Of a stretch of 64,000 bases of DNA, positions 34,747-43,260 are shown piece after piece; position 1 is the first letter of the stretch; every line of letters begins with the position of its first letter. The position numbers and the translations under genes were made by a program. The DNA is from Nereocystis luetkeana (lineage: Eukaryota; Sar; Phaeophyceae; Laminariales; Laminariaceae), in contig JARUPZ010000016.1 in assembly GCA_031213475.1 (NCBI GenBank), positions 3,281,140 to 3,345,139 of the forward strand, in the 5' to 3' direction. Under the pieces are notes generated by a model. It saw only the letters and a program-made list of their open reading frames with translations. It was not told the DNA's origin and did not search any database.

Positions 34747-37714
34747 TGCCTGCCTGCCACACGCTCGTCAAAACAAAACGAAACGAAACGAAAAAAACAA
34801 AAAATCGCGCGCGCGCTCAGCTGGAAACGTGGCACCTCGACTCCGGAGACGCTCTCGGCTCTCCGTTTTGGAGCGGGCTCGGCGAGGGGGTGCTGTTGCA
34901 GCAAGGCTTAGGCCGCAAGTGCCGTCTCTACGCAGCATCCTTCGGCGGGCCGGACGGCTTCAAGGGGAAGTTCATAGCGGCGGGTGGGGGAGAGGGAGCC
35001 AACGAAGTAAAGGTCAGACATGTATGTATAGGAGAGGGGGGGGGGGTTCGAGGCGGGGGGGGGGGGGGCGTACTCATTTGTTGCTTGCCTTAGTCATTTG
35101 ACCATTGACCACGCATCCCTTTCGAGACGGAGCACCGTTCCTACTCCTACAAGAGACACCTCCAACAATTGGGCGCTCATTACGTTGTTTCTATATATGA
35201 CATAGAAGTTTTTTGCTAGTCTTCATCCCCTTCCTGTTTGGCCGCCTGTGGCCACCATCTATCTCCTAGGATAGCGATCATTTTCTCGCTGCTATCTAGT
35301 GTGTCTCCTCCATGCCACGTTCGTCTATTTCCCTCATCTCCGGGGGGGGGGGAGGGGGGGGGCTACTCGATGGGAGAGATGCACTCGATCTTATGCATGG
35401 TCGTAGTCGTATAGCCATGGACCCTCGCATCCCTACATTGCCGGGACGGAGCATGTCGGGTTTTCACCGACCAGGCAGACATTGCTTGCACCAAGCGCGA
35501 AGCCCCGTGAGGTGTCCGGCGTGTCGCATGAAGGGTGGGCTGCATCCTACTAAGAACCACTTGTGAGGCGGACTTGCGTATGAAAGACAGCTTCAATGAG
35601 CTAATTTAATTTCCGGTGTGGCCACTTCCAGAGACAGCAATAGGAGTACTATGTAACGCGGCGGGGGGGCTAACGCGGCGGGGGGGAGGGAGGAGTACTT
35701 GATATCATGCAGCCGTAATCGTATGACCATAGTAGACCCTCGCCGCGCGGGGGGGGGGGCGTACTCATTTGTTGCTTGCCTTAGCCGTTGGATCATCGAC
35801 CACGCATCCCTTTCGAGACGGAGCACCGTTCCTACTCCTTAGAGAGAGACACCTCCAACATTTGGGCGTTAACTACGTTTTTTCTCCCTATGTCGCATAA
35901 AGGCTTTTTTGGAGGGAGGGAGGGAGGGAGGGGGGGAGGGAGGGGGGGGGGAGGGGGAGGTAGGGGGGTCGAAAATAAAGTTAATAGCGGCGGGGGGGGG
36001 GGGAGGAGAGAACGCGCCAAACAAAGTGATCTGGCCTTCATGCGCTAGACAGTGGTGGGTAAGGAGGGGGGGGGGGTGTACTCATTTGTTGCTTGCCTTA
36101 GTTGTTTGACCATTGAAAACACATCCTGGGGGGAGGGGGGGCAGGAGTGGATGGTCTACGCGTGCAGCTGCCTCGTACGTAGGTACTGTAGTAGCTCCTT
36201 ATCCACTTCGCCGATATTCGGACGGGCGCTATCATCACGGACACCGTGTTACATCTTATATACCCGGGCTGTTGACGGGGCAGGGAAACCCTCGCGAGTT
36301 GGGTCGGGTCGGGTCGGGTCGGGTCGGGTCGGGTCGGGTCAGGGTGACCTGGCTCGACCTGTGAATTTTGAAAAAACCTCCTGATCCGACCCGACCCGAC
36401 CCTACCCGAAATAGTTTGAAGACATTCTGACCCCACCCGCGGGTCGGGTCGTGTGCTGTATATGCTCCGTTCCGGCATTGTAGGGATACGAGGGTCTATG
36501 GTCATACGACTACGGCAATGCATGACATCGAGTACATTTCTCCTATCGAGTACACCCACCCCCCCTGTTACGGCCGCACCCAACAGGCAGTTGGGTAGTA
36601 CCCCAATTGTTGTCCCTGGAAGTGATCACACCCGCTAATAAATCAACTCATTGAAGCTTTCATTTACTTGCGAGTCCGCCTGACAAACGGTTCTGAGTAG
36701 TATGCAGTTCACCCTCATGCAGCTCGCCGAACATTTCAGGGCGCTTCCCGCTTGGTCCATGCAATGTCTTCCTAGTCGGTGAAAACCCAACGTGCTCTGT
36801 CCCGGCATTGTCGGGATCCGAGGCTCATGGTCATACAACCCTTCCGCGGCCGCAATCAGTAGTAGTAGTGGTAGTAGTTGTAGTTGTAGCAGTAATAGTA
36901 GCAGTAGCAGCAGTAGTAGTAGAAGCAGAAGTAGTGTATACGACTTGGCCCAGGTTCGATGTATTTAATTTTATATTCTTACCACGCTTGCCATTCCGAC
37001 AAGCAAGGCGCAGCGTAAGCCAATCGCACAAAAAAAATGAAACAGCAACAAAATACTGAAGACGCATAAAAGAACGACATCCCAAACCAATTCGACGTCG
37101 CGGAAATCCTCCTAAACTTAAACACGCCTGCATCTCATCCGCCAAACAGCCACTGAACATCATCCCCCCCCCACTCCTCTAACCAGTTTCAACGAAGCAT
37201 CGACCTAAAACCCGCTGCTCATAAAAATACTCCATACGATAACATCTCTTCAAATCCCCAGGTAGTTGGGGCTAGGGTTATGGTGATAAATTTAAAAATC
37301 GCACAAACATACCTGGTATGCTTCGACGATTTTCTTGTCCAAGCTGGGCCGAGGTATCACATAAAAATCCTTCCACTGCCACCGTCACGATCACTTCGAC
37401 TACGTACTACCACTACCCCACGAAGAGGTATCGGGGGGGGGGGCGTTGAAGCTTATGCTGCACACACGCAACACTGCTGTCGGCTGGCCAAACCCAATAA
37501 CAATATTTGATAGGTATTCGACGTCTCCAACAACAAGACGCTGGTCGGCAGCCTTCTCGGCCTGTCGGCAGGGGCGATATCGCTAGCGTTCGGCCCGAAG
37601 GGTGACAGGCTCGCGGTGGGACTGGCGGACGGCAAGATACACCTGATGGACATCGAGGCCTCCGCGGGTTCTGCGCAGGGGTCCGTCGGCGGACTAAACA
37701 TCATGGGGTTCTAA
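23632..37714 (+). CDS. WD40-repeat protein, family with GPHICGxALD motif
   Basis: Eight plus-strand exons join in phase: 23632-23813, 24588-24831, 25398-25478, 27066-27275 (start uncertain, 27120 also fits), 28892-29005, 32019-32153, 34821-35012 and 37514-37714 (TAA 37712-37714), giving about 452 aa. The N-terminus is acidic (SSDQEEKQLVLGEEDDGDGD). WD40 strands follow: VLCVAFSYDGRYLLACCGDG across the first junction, GNSHGEIQLWHVPSAK, VEVLCCAYSGDGQLFAVGAS, HSSRIFSVKFHPDDPNVIVS, GGWDNCVHVWDVG, FGPHICGNALDVVGDMIVTG, SWRDDCQLETWHLDSGD, AAGGGEGANEVKVFDVSNN and LAFGPKGDRLAVGLADGKI. The joined motifs across introns support the model. It probably forms one seven-bladed propeller. Its partner and pathway are unknown. 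A low-complexity insertion lies in exon 2. Introns up to 3 kb carry many transposon copies. Confidence 0.82.
24137..24224. mobile_element. Hairpin MITE B (CTGCAGTCCC core), copy 1
   Basis: Inverted arms CCTTTAGGACCGCGGTCCCG and CGGGACTGCAGCCCT surround a short centre with AAATTACTTAGAATT. The same arms occur at 39.9 and 55.2 kb. No coding capacity. Confidence 0.6.
25020..25145. repeat. Large imperfect hairpin, AT-rich
   Basis: The arm TATTTTCCCGATATTTCGGT pairs with ACCGAAAT...GGGAAAATA-like sequence on the right (TTTCGGGAAATACCGAAATA), centred at about 25084 (CCTATAGG). It lies in an intron of the plus-strand WD40 gene. It looks like a foldback element. Confidence 0.55.
25486..25570. repeat. 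Dispersed repeat I, copy 1
   Basis: The phrase GTTCTTCAC, then AACCCGTTCTTCTAT, then TCGACATCCGGGCACCCAGC is shared with three copies at 62.4-63.0 kb. This copy starts directly after the donor of exon 3 of the WD40 gene. Confidence 0.5.
25735..25845. repeat. GGGTC-repeat inverted element, copy 1
   Basis: GGGTC units on the left (GTGGGTCGGGTCGGGTCGG) and six GACCC units on the right (about 25806-25838) form a foldback around a 40-bp centre with GAGAGTTTGAAAATC. Two more elements of this plan lie at 36.3 and 40.7 kb. Confidence 0.65.
26885..27030. repeat. Imperfect tandem duplication
   Basis: A unit of about 85 bp that starts CCTTAGATTTACCGACA and ends in a TTTTACCCCC/GTTACCCCC phrase occurs twice, in an intron of the WD40 gene just before exon 4. 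Confidence 0.6.
27880..28090. repeat. Dispersed element E, copy 2, with ATACACATC array
   Basis: The core CAGGATCTGTATGGTGCAGA, CTCAGGAAACTTGCA and GGCTCCCACCCGGCGACATG matches the elements at 9.7, 49.6 and 56.1 kb. It is flanked on the right by an array of CATACACAT units (28018-28073) and an (AT)n run. Confidence 0.6.
29030..29200. repeat. Inverted-repeat MITE remnant plus piece of hairpin MITE B
   Basis: CGTAATCAGAACC at 29040 faces GGTTCTGATTATTATAACC at 29104, around an 50-bp centre. Immediately right, TTGGGGACAAACTACTTGAA (29163) matches the centre of hairpin MITE B at 55.2 kb. Confidence 0.5.
29330..29690. repeat. (CCCTA)n pentanucleotide array
   Basis: About 360 bp of CCCTA units with CCCTG and CTCTA variants. 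The open frames over it are repeat artefacts. It lies in an intron of the WD40 gene. It differs from the CCCTAA telomere repeat by one base per unit. Confidence 0.9.
30229..30490. repeat. Dispersed element F, copy 1
   Basis: About 260 bp aligns with 38018-38275. Shared landmarks are AGGTCGGGACACTT, CTCGTGCCTCGC, TTTTCCATCTAAGATACGCC (one base differs) and CGATCCCAATACCTG. No coding capacity and no inverted ends were seen. Confidence 0.65.
31140..31448 (-). repeat. tRNA-derived repeat (SINE-like), two partial units
   Basis: Minus strand at 31331-31448 has an A box TAGCCCAACGGACTAAGACC and, about 70 nt on, a B-box-like GAGTTCGATTC. A second, partial unit at about 31150-31180 has the same A-box phrase. 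A third relative at 37895-37985 has the phrase in a rearranged order. It lies in an intron of the WD40 gene. Confidence 0.5.
32364..32468. mobile_element. TA-flanked MITE, copy 3
   Basis: Inverted ends TTACGGGGGACCATAGTTAA and their complement (right end GTAC for GTAA), with TA on both sides. It lies in an intron of the WD40 gene, 210 bp after exon 6. Confidence 0.8.
32739..33265 (-). mobile_element. SINE-like element, longest copy
   Basis: About 520 bp on the minus strand, from GGTTGGGTTTGCGTCGG near 33260 to GAGTAC and a C-tail (G-block 32739-32748). Inner marks are CTCTGGAAATGCC, CGGCATTGTAGGGGTGCG and ATGACTACGGCCATGCATGA. It sets the 5' end of the family with the copy at 7516-8045. A B-box-like GGTTGAAACCC occurs near 32850, but no convincing tRNA or 5S head was found. 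Confidence 0.75.
33303..33452 (+). other. Orphan exon-like segment with strong GTAAGT donor
   Basis: An open plus-strand stretch reads ELEGLLKDPGSESRRKKDSN and then MMCKTQPVINAWLEKYRSLN, ending exactly at a GTAAGT donor. It lies in an intron of the WD40 gene between a SINE-like copy and a LINE. It cannot be an exon of the WD40 gene without splitting the blade that exons 6 and 7 form cleanly. It may be a gene fragment carried in by a transposon. Confidence 0.35.
33530..34292 (+). mobile_element. LINE 3' part, C-tailed
   Basis: Plus-strand frames carry the end of the LINE ORF2 protein: VWEKVSKRRAGIRWGSVVEK, VWKDIGGNQEELMSAGKFG, LRFRVGDLDLPQR in another frame, and then DTLDSSEKTIAILGDRWWPQ to SRNGAPSRKGCVVNGQMTE. 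Frame changes interrupt it. The 3' end is GTGCTCCGTCTCGAAAGGG, ATGGTCAAATGAC, AATGAGTACCCCC, with a C-run at 34277-34290 and no poly(A). The 5' end is truncated. Confidence 0.75.
34300..34520 (+). mobile_element. Two short SINE-like copies in a row
   Basis: Two 3' fragments of about 100 bp (34302-34413 and 34420-34520) follow the LINE tail in the same orientation. Each has AGGGATGCGAGGGTC, CATACGACTACGG, CATGAGATCGAG and ends in CTATCGAGTAC plus C-rich tail. This makes a LINE-SINE-SINE chain joined tail to head. Confidence 0.75.
34616..34760. repeat. (CCTG)n / (CCGC)n microsatellite
   Basis: Roughly 33 units of CCTG, with CCCG units at the left end, lie only 60 bp upstream of exon 7 of the WD40 gene, so they sit in the pyrimidine-rich end of the intron. 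Confidence 0.9.
35023..35345 (-). mobile_element. LINE 3' fragment, C-tailed
   Basis: Minus-strand copy of the last ~275 bp of the LINE (GATAGCAGCGAGAAAATGAT... AACGTAATGAGCGCCCA... GAGTACGCC), with its tail visible as G-blocks at 35034-35070. It begins right after the donor of WD40 exon 7. Confidence 0.7.
35341..36125 (-). mobile_element. Cluster of SINE-like and LINE 3' fragments
   Basis: Four 5'-truncated minus-strand pieces follow each other, each headed on the plus strand by its G-block: SINE-like 35341-35660, SINE-like 35660-35745, LINE end 35748-35900 and LINE end 36064-36125. A (GGGA)n stretch lies at 35908-35965. Repeated insertion near earlier C-tails is likely. Confidence 0.65.
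36296..36455. repeat. GGGTC-repeat inverted element, copy 2
   Basis: Seven GGGTC units at 36301-36340, a centre with TGAATTTTGAAAAAACCTCC, then GACCC units and a final GCGGGTCGGGTCG. The plan and centre resemble the element at 25.7 kb. Confidence 0.65.
36461..36840 (+). mobile_element. Two SINE-like copies, plus orientation
   Basis: A 3' fragment (36461-36570) ends CTATCGAGTACACCC. A longer inner piece (36638-36840) starts AATCAACTCATTGAAGC and runs to CATGGTCATAC, where it stops without the tail. It is followed by a (TAG)n-like stretch at 36858-36930. Confidence 0.65.
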
Positions 37715-38020
37715 ATGATATCTCACTGCATTTTTATTTTTATTTTTATAATTTCCAGCTCTCTGGACAAGCCGTGGTCACAGGTGTCTTCTCTCCCCCC
37801 CCCCCGGTACACACATGCCTTTAGTTTCATCGCGCAGACGGTTCAGCATTCCCAATACTGCTCGTTGTGACTAAACAAGGCTTAGATTGGGTAGGCGGTT
37901 GGTTAAACCTTTCACCAGTGGACCAACGGACTAAGACCTTGACGAATGGCGTCGATGGCAGGACACGAACCTGCACGTGAAATCACAACGAGCCGTCGAC
38001 GCCAAATGTCAGGTTCAAGG
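37715..38020. other. 3' flank of the WD40 gene with tRNA-like relic
   Basis: An A/T-rich 3' region follows the stop at 37714. At 37895-37985 CCAACGGACTAAGACCTTGA and CAGGACACGAACCTGC match parts of the tRNA-derived repeat at 31.3 kb in a different arrangement. Confidence 0.4.
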
Positions 38021-38275
38021 TCGGGACACTTTGTATCCCTTGCTAGGTTTGCCTATTGAGCGAGTACTCGTTGGGACTCGCGTGTGTTGATTGCTCAGAT
38101 TTAGAAGAGCGGCGGCATTCCTTTCGAGCACGATGGGAGACCGAGAGCAAGGCTCGTGCCTCGCCGGGAACCCCTGGTTTTCCATCTTAAGATACGCCTT
38201 CCAAGTACTGCAAATAAATACGATCCCAATACCTGTACCCAGGCAATTACCGGCCTTTCGGCATCGTTTAACATC
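38018..38275. repeat. Dispersed element F, copy 2
   Basis: It aligns with 30229-30490 over about 250 bp. A partial inverted third copy lies at about 38690-38830 (GGGAGGCGTATCTAAGACGG). Confidence 0.65.
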
Positions 38276-38922
38276 GTCGATTTTCATCGGATTTACAAGT
38301 AGCCGATTGCGTTATTCCATCAAACGCGTTGACACGAAAAAAGTACCAGGTACCTGGTATACACAGAGAGGTCGGGGGGCGTATGGATATATGGTATATA
38401 TACGTCGAGATTGCTATGTATTGACAGGCGTGTGCGGGTATCCGTGCGCTAATAGGTTGATGTGTCGCAGGATGTTGGAGGGGGCCTTGAAGGCATGTGT
38501 ATACCGCAGTGCTATGGGGTACACCTACTTCAGAAAGTGACTAAGGAGGCCAGGGGCGGCCATTTCGATTTTAGTGTACGACATCCTCACTCCCGAACAA
38601 GAAATCCAGCCTGGATCAGGGGCATACGATGTGTTATGGTATTGCCTTGAAGTGCTTTGAAGGGGCGGTAGTTACCTGAGTTTAGGTACTGGGAACGTAT
38701 CTTATTTTGTACGAGCGGGACGGCCACTGACTCCACCCGTGGCGCTAGCTTGATTTGTATTACGTGGGAGGCGTATCTAAGACGGGAAAACAGGGGGGAA
38801 GGGCGGGGTTTATCTGAGCCCATTGGGACCAGTCTTCTCCATGATGATCTGACTAAAGCTACTCTTCGTCTCCCAGCGTAATCACCTCACAACAGGCAGT
38901 CGCACACCAAACTGATTTGTCG
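38275..38922. other. Intergenic stretch
   Basis: No gene is supported. It includes the inverted remnant of element F near 38690-38830. Confidence 0.35.
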
Positions 38923-39120
38923 GGGGGGAGGGGGTGTACTCATGCCATGCATGACCATAGTCGTATGACCACAGACTATCGCATCCTCGCATATCGGGTT
39001 TGAGGGGGGAGGGTACGAGGCCGTACTCATGCCATGCATGGCCGTAGTCGTATGACAATAGACCCTCGTATCCCAGCAACGCCGGGACGGACCACGTCCG
39101 GTTTTTTCCGACCAGAGGCG
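38923..39120 (-). mobile_element. Two SINE-like 3' fragments
   Basis: Minus-orientation fragments at 38923-39000 and 39003-39120, each with TACTCATGCCATGCATG and GTCGTATGAC next to a G-block. Confidence 0.65.
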
Positions 39121-39325
39121 GGGGGGAACAAAGCATGTGCATCAGCGAGCGGTGAACACTTCAAGATCTACGCAGGGTGGGCCCTTTTTTTCCCCCTGCA
39201 GTGCTCCTTTGCGTGGCACGAACAGCGCGTGTGCTGCTGCATTTTTGGCTGCTGCTGTCTGTCGTGTTCCTTCTTGTGGCCTGTTCCGTGGCATTGGAGA
39301 GCATCTATTATTAGGATTCGTATTA

Positions 39326-39430
39326 TTACGGGGGACCATAGTTAATAGGACCTATGGTATACATAAACACCTATATATTTAACCATTTTTACTAACAATA
39401 TTTCGTCCTGTAAACTATGGTCCCCCGTAA
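39326..39430. mobile_element. TA-flanked MITE, copy 4
   Basis: Inverted ends TTACGGGGGACCATAGTTAA and complement. The left flank is TA and the right flank CA, so the target duplication has decayed or the end has mutated. It is intergenic. Confidence 0.8.
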
Positions 39431-39892
39431 CAGTATTATTGCGTTTGCCGTCCGTTAATGTGCACGCAGCATGAGCTTCAACGTTGGTCACTCATAAACA
39501 CACCCTGAAAGGAAAACCTTGCGATTGACAACTGGTTTGAAAGTGTAGAATACAAACATCCTTGCGCCTGTACCGCGGTCGTGGCAATACAGAGTGGCAG
39601 CTAGCTGTGTGTCCACCTCTTCTTGCCGGCTGTATCCTCGTAGTCGTGGGACTAGCTGTGCGCGTCCACCCCTTGCTGAGACACATTCGTTTGTTGATTT
39701 TGCCGTTATTGCCGTTTCTGTTGCGTCTGCCACTTAGGCCCAAAATATAAGGAACGTTTACATCAAATAGTTATATGCTAACGGTCCCAACATTGTGGGT
39801 AAGAGTGGTGTGTTGATTATACCTCGTATAATAATACTGTAATATATAGGAGCCCGGTGTTTTTGCGGGCACCAAGGCGTCATTTTGGATTT

Positions 39893-40095
39893 TCAAACCC
39901 TTTTAGGGCTGTTAGGACTGCAGTCCCGTTTTGGGGGCAAACTGCTTAAAAATATATATATATATATATATATGAGTGACTTATCCCCTAAACTGGACTG
40001 CAGTCCTATATGAGTGACTTATCCCCTAAACTGGACTGCAGATATATATGAGTGACTTATCCCGTAAACTGGACTGCAGTCCTAAAAGGGTAATA
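39893..40095. mobile_element. Hairpin MITE B relative with internal triplication
   Basis: The left arm CCTTTTAGGGCTGTTAGGAC, GTCCCGTTTTGGGGGCAAAC is followed by an (AT)n run (39949-39973). Three copies of a unit containing GAGTGACTTATCCCCTAAAC and CTGCAGTCC follow (39974-40085). The right arm has been multiplied, which is unusual for the family. Confidence 0.6.
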
Positions 40096-41950
40096 CTATT
40101 TGTTGTGTTTCTTTCGGCGGTCGGTCAGCAAAAAAGAGAACGCTTGTAGCATAAAAGAAGAGGCGCGATTCGTGCGGGAAAACACCGCACGTACTACATA
40201 GTCCCGTGATGACGTCACATCGAGACTTAAGCGTCCACGGGCTTGTCGGAAGCAGCTCCGCGCCGCATTGACGTCCGAGCTATTTTAAAAAAGCCCGAAT
40301 CTTCCTACAAACATACTTATGTTTGTTCATCATCAGGTTGTGGGCTAGCCATAGACACGAAGAGAGCTACTATCTACCCTGAGAGCTGAAGATGAGAGAG
40401 AGTGCGAGGTGACTGCTACGGGAACACACCCACCCGTAATATCCCCGGCCAGACGTGTTTCGCCTATCGTTATTGAAGAGGCTGGGGCAGGGGAAGAAGC
40501 AGGTGGCAACATATTATGGAAGGGCGTGCGGTGGTGTGAGCTGTATGAGCCCTGTACGACGTGGAAGCCGAGATATAAAGTTTTTCGAGTACTGCCACAA
40601 TTTTACACTGTGGTACTCTTAATGCGCACGCGTGGCCAAACAAATTGGGAGACTGGTCTTTCTGGGCGCGTCGCGGCCTATTTAATTCAGGGGTCTTCAC
40701 GGGTCATGACCCTATCGGCGGGCGGGTTTGAGTTAGGCGACCTTCAAAAACTCATGCGTCGTGTCGGAGCAGGAGGTTGCCGAAATATCACGGGTCGGGT
40801 CGACTCCCGACCCAACAATTTTTGTCTGACCCGTGAACATGGCTTATTATACTGGTTTCAGGAAAGGGGGCGTTCAGTCCACGGGTCACATCGCGGTCTT
40901 CTAGCATCTGTGCTCGTAGCTGATACTAGGTACGCGCATACAACTGAACAACCATACCTGGTAAAAAAGGTTGGCATGCGTGTTTTCAGCCAAATCGTGG
41001 CGCTCAACGTTACTCCAACAGCCAAGCTTCGTATAAAGCCCGGCCATTGTACTCCTACATCATCTCCCTGGGTTCACCATATTACCTCATGGCTTGGTCA
41101 CCTTGAATCCAGTCGGCGTTCGTTGTAGGCTCAGTTTGGCACTCACAGGGCTTCCTTTCCTCGTTATCCGTCTCCTTCCTGTTCTCGTGTCTAAAGAGGG
41201 TAGAATCTCTATCTTCTGAAGGACAGCAATTATTATACCCGACACCCACGCGGGTACAGAGCGAGTACTCCAGCCTCCTCAGCGCGGTAGCTTGTAAAAC
41301 ACATGCGTGTGACGCGTATGTTGATACACGAACACGCCACCCATGATACTTGAGACATCGGTTCGTCTTTCTTTCGTTCTTCGGGGCCGTATCGAGAATA
41401 GACACGAGGCGGGGTCGACCAAGCCCCAACAACGTGGCCCCGTCTTTGGACGACCTCATCTTATTGGAAACCTCCCGTTTCCACCAGAATGCGACAGTTA
41501 GCGTCTATAATCGCTTGACCCCGAATGTAGTCTTCGTGCTCAGAAGGATTAGTCTATGGGCTGACACTGTAAAATCGTCATGTTGGCCTTGGTCCTTCAC
41601 TATACTTCGAAGTATCACCCCATAGTGGCCATTGACTATATCCACCACGAGGTCATTTACAACCCGTACTCGTACGTGGCACGCGCGATCGAAGTATCAT
41701 GTATGTATGTACGTAGAGCTTGCGAATATGAGTTTCGGACGAAGCCCTTCATCTCACAGTTGATGAGTTTAAACAACAAAACGTTGCCGAATATGTTTTT
41801 CTTATGCAGAGGGTGGGAATTGGCGCAGGGCGACCGTCTATGTTCCGGCTATCGATTCCCATCACTCGTGGCCGTCGTGGGTTTGCCAATCGTTCGGGGT
41901 CGTTTCAAGCAACACTTTTTGAAATTCTGGGGAGGGAGTTATGCCTGAGG
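40095..41950. other. Intergenic stretch with GGGTC element, no supported gene
   Basis: No gene is recognised. A 239-codon frame at 40409-41128 has no domain and crosses the GGGTC-type element at about 40690-40850 (CACGGGTCATGACC, CGGGTCGGGTCGACTCCCGA, TGACCCGTGAA). Confidence 0.4.
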
Positions 41951-41956
41951 TCACTA

Positions 41957-42061
41957 TTACGGGGGACCATAGTTAATAAGACCTATGGTATACATAAAAA
42001 CCTATATATTTAACCATTTTTACTAACAATATTTGGTCCTAGTAACAATGGTTCCCCGAAA
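41957..42061. mobile_element. TA-flanked MITE, copy 5
   Basis: Inverted ends as in the other copies, right end diverged (TTCCCCGAAA). TA flanks on both sides. Intergenic. Confidence 0.75.
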
Positions 42062-42314
42062 TAACGACTAGAGAAGATGGCTTCAGACACCAGCCAGCCA
42101 GACACACCAAGGAATTAACTTCCGGGTCAAAGTCCACAGACAAACGGGGACTGGCGATAACTCGCTGTTCAGACGGTGTTGTTTTCCGTCGTCGTATATA
42201 ACACCCACGTACAACGGTCGGGAAAGAGAGGGAGAGAAAAAGAAATAACAAAAAGAGAGCGAAAGGAGAGCAGATAGAGAGAGCTCCGAGCACACAAAGT
42301 AAGCGAGGTTATTT

Positions 42315-42775
42315 CCACAGGTCCATGTGGTGCTCCTCCACTTTTATGTCTTCTCCTTCGTGCCCCATAACGTGTTCCACTCTACCAGCTGCGCTAAATG
42401 CCCCTCTTCCAACTGCTAATACTAGCGTTCCACGTCATGCTCTACTCCGTGTCCCAGGTCGTATTCCACCACTAGTACCGTGTGGGGGTGTTTCACGTTG
42501 TGTCCCACTTCCTTGCGTTCCCCTTTTGTGTTCCACTTTGCGATCCCCTATTTTAATACCTGGTAGTTCTTAGGCGTTGCACTTTGTATTTTGACGTTCC
42601 ACAACCACAGTTCCACATGGTGTTCCATTTTATGTCCCACTTTGTGTTCCACTTTGCGTTTCACTCTGCGTTCCACTTCGTGTTGTTCCACTTTGTGTTG
42701 TTCCACTCTATTACGTCTACACTCCACTATACGTTCCATATCGCGTTCCAAGTTGTTTCGCGCTCCTCTCTTGCT
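42315..42775. repeat. Degenerate tandem array, TTCCACTTTGTG type
   Basis: Over about 450 bp units of 10-14 bases near GTGTTCCACTTT recur, with GTTCCACTTCG and CGTTCCAT variants. The clearest part is 42590-42750. Frames over it are artefacts. Confidence 0.65.
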
Positions 42776-42784
42776 AACCCAATA

Positions 42785-42865
42785 CTTTATGGTCATACGA
42801 TGTACGACTACCGCCATCAACGACATGAGTACCCCACCCCCTCCCCCCGCCCCCCGAGCGCTTCC
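42785..42865 (+). mobile_element. SINE-like 3' end, short
   Basis: ATGGTCATACGA, a CATCAACGACATGAGTAC phrase and a C-rich tail match the last ~60 bp of the SINE-like family in plus orientation. Confidence 0.5.
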
Positions 42866-43079
42866 TCTCGTCCGTCGCCTTTATAACCGGAGCGACACCC
42901 ATCCCACCCTAGCCCGCCAATCTACCGGAACCAACCCCACGCGACCGTTCACGACACCACCACCACCAACGGCAGGATGGCGATGGCGGCAGCTAACACA
43001 GCTCCTCTCCGGGGTCGGAATCCACCAGAAAGTATCGCAGCCACGCATTGTCCGTCCAGTATCACTATAGTATAGTAGA

Positions 43080-43260
43080 GAGATGGATGGCGAACAATAA
43101 TCGAGTTCGATACGACAATCGAGCTCGGCACGATAGTCGAGGTAGGTACAGTACGACAATCGAATTGGCGGAACGATAGTCGAGTTTGATACGTACGATA
43201 TCGATAAACGAAGAAATCAAAACGAGCACGATTTCGACTTCAATCAATCGTCACCATTCC
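43080..43260. repeat. Tandem units around TACGACAATCGAGTT
   Basis: Units containing CGATAGTCGAG and GACAATCGA repeat four or five times from 43095 to 43190. Confidence 0.55.

Noticed and set aside
34392-34904. Cys/Leu/Pro-rich and Ala/Gly/Arg-rich frames on both strands
   Set aside because: They are translations of the CCTG microsatellite in an intron of the WD40 gene.
40409-41128. A 239-codon plus-strand frame in the spacer
   Set aside because: No ATG start, no recognisable domain, and it crosses a GGGTC foldback element.
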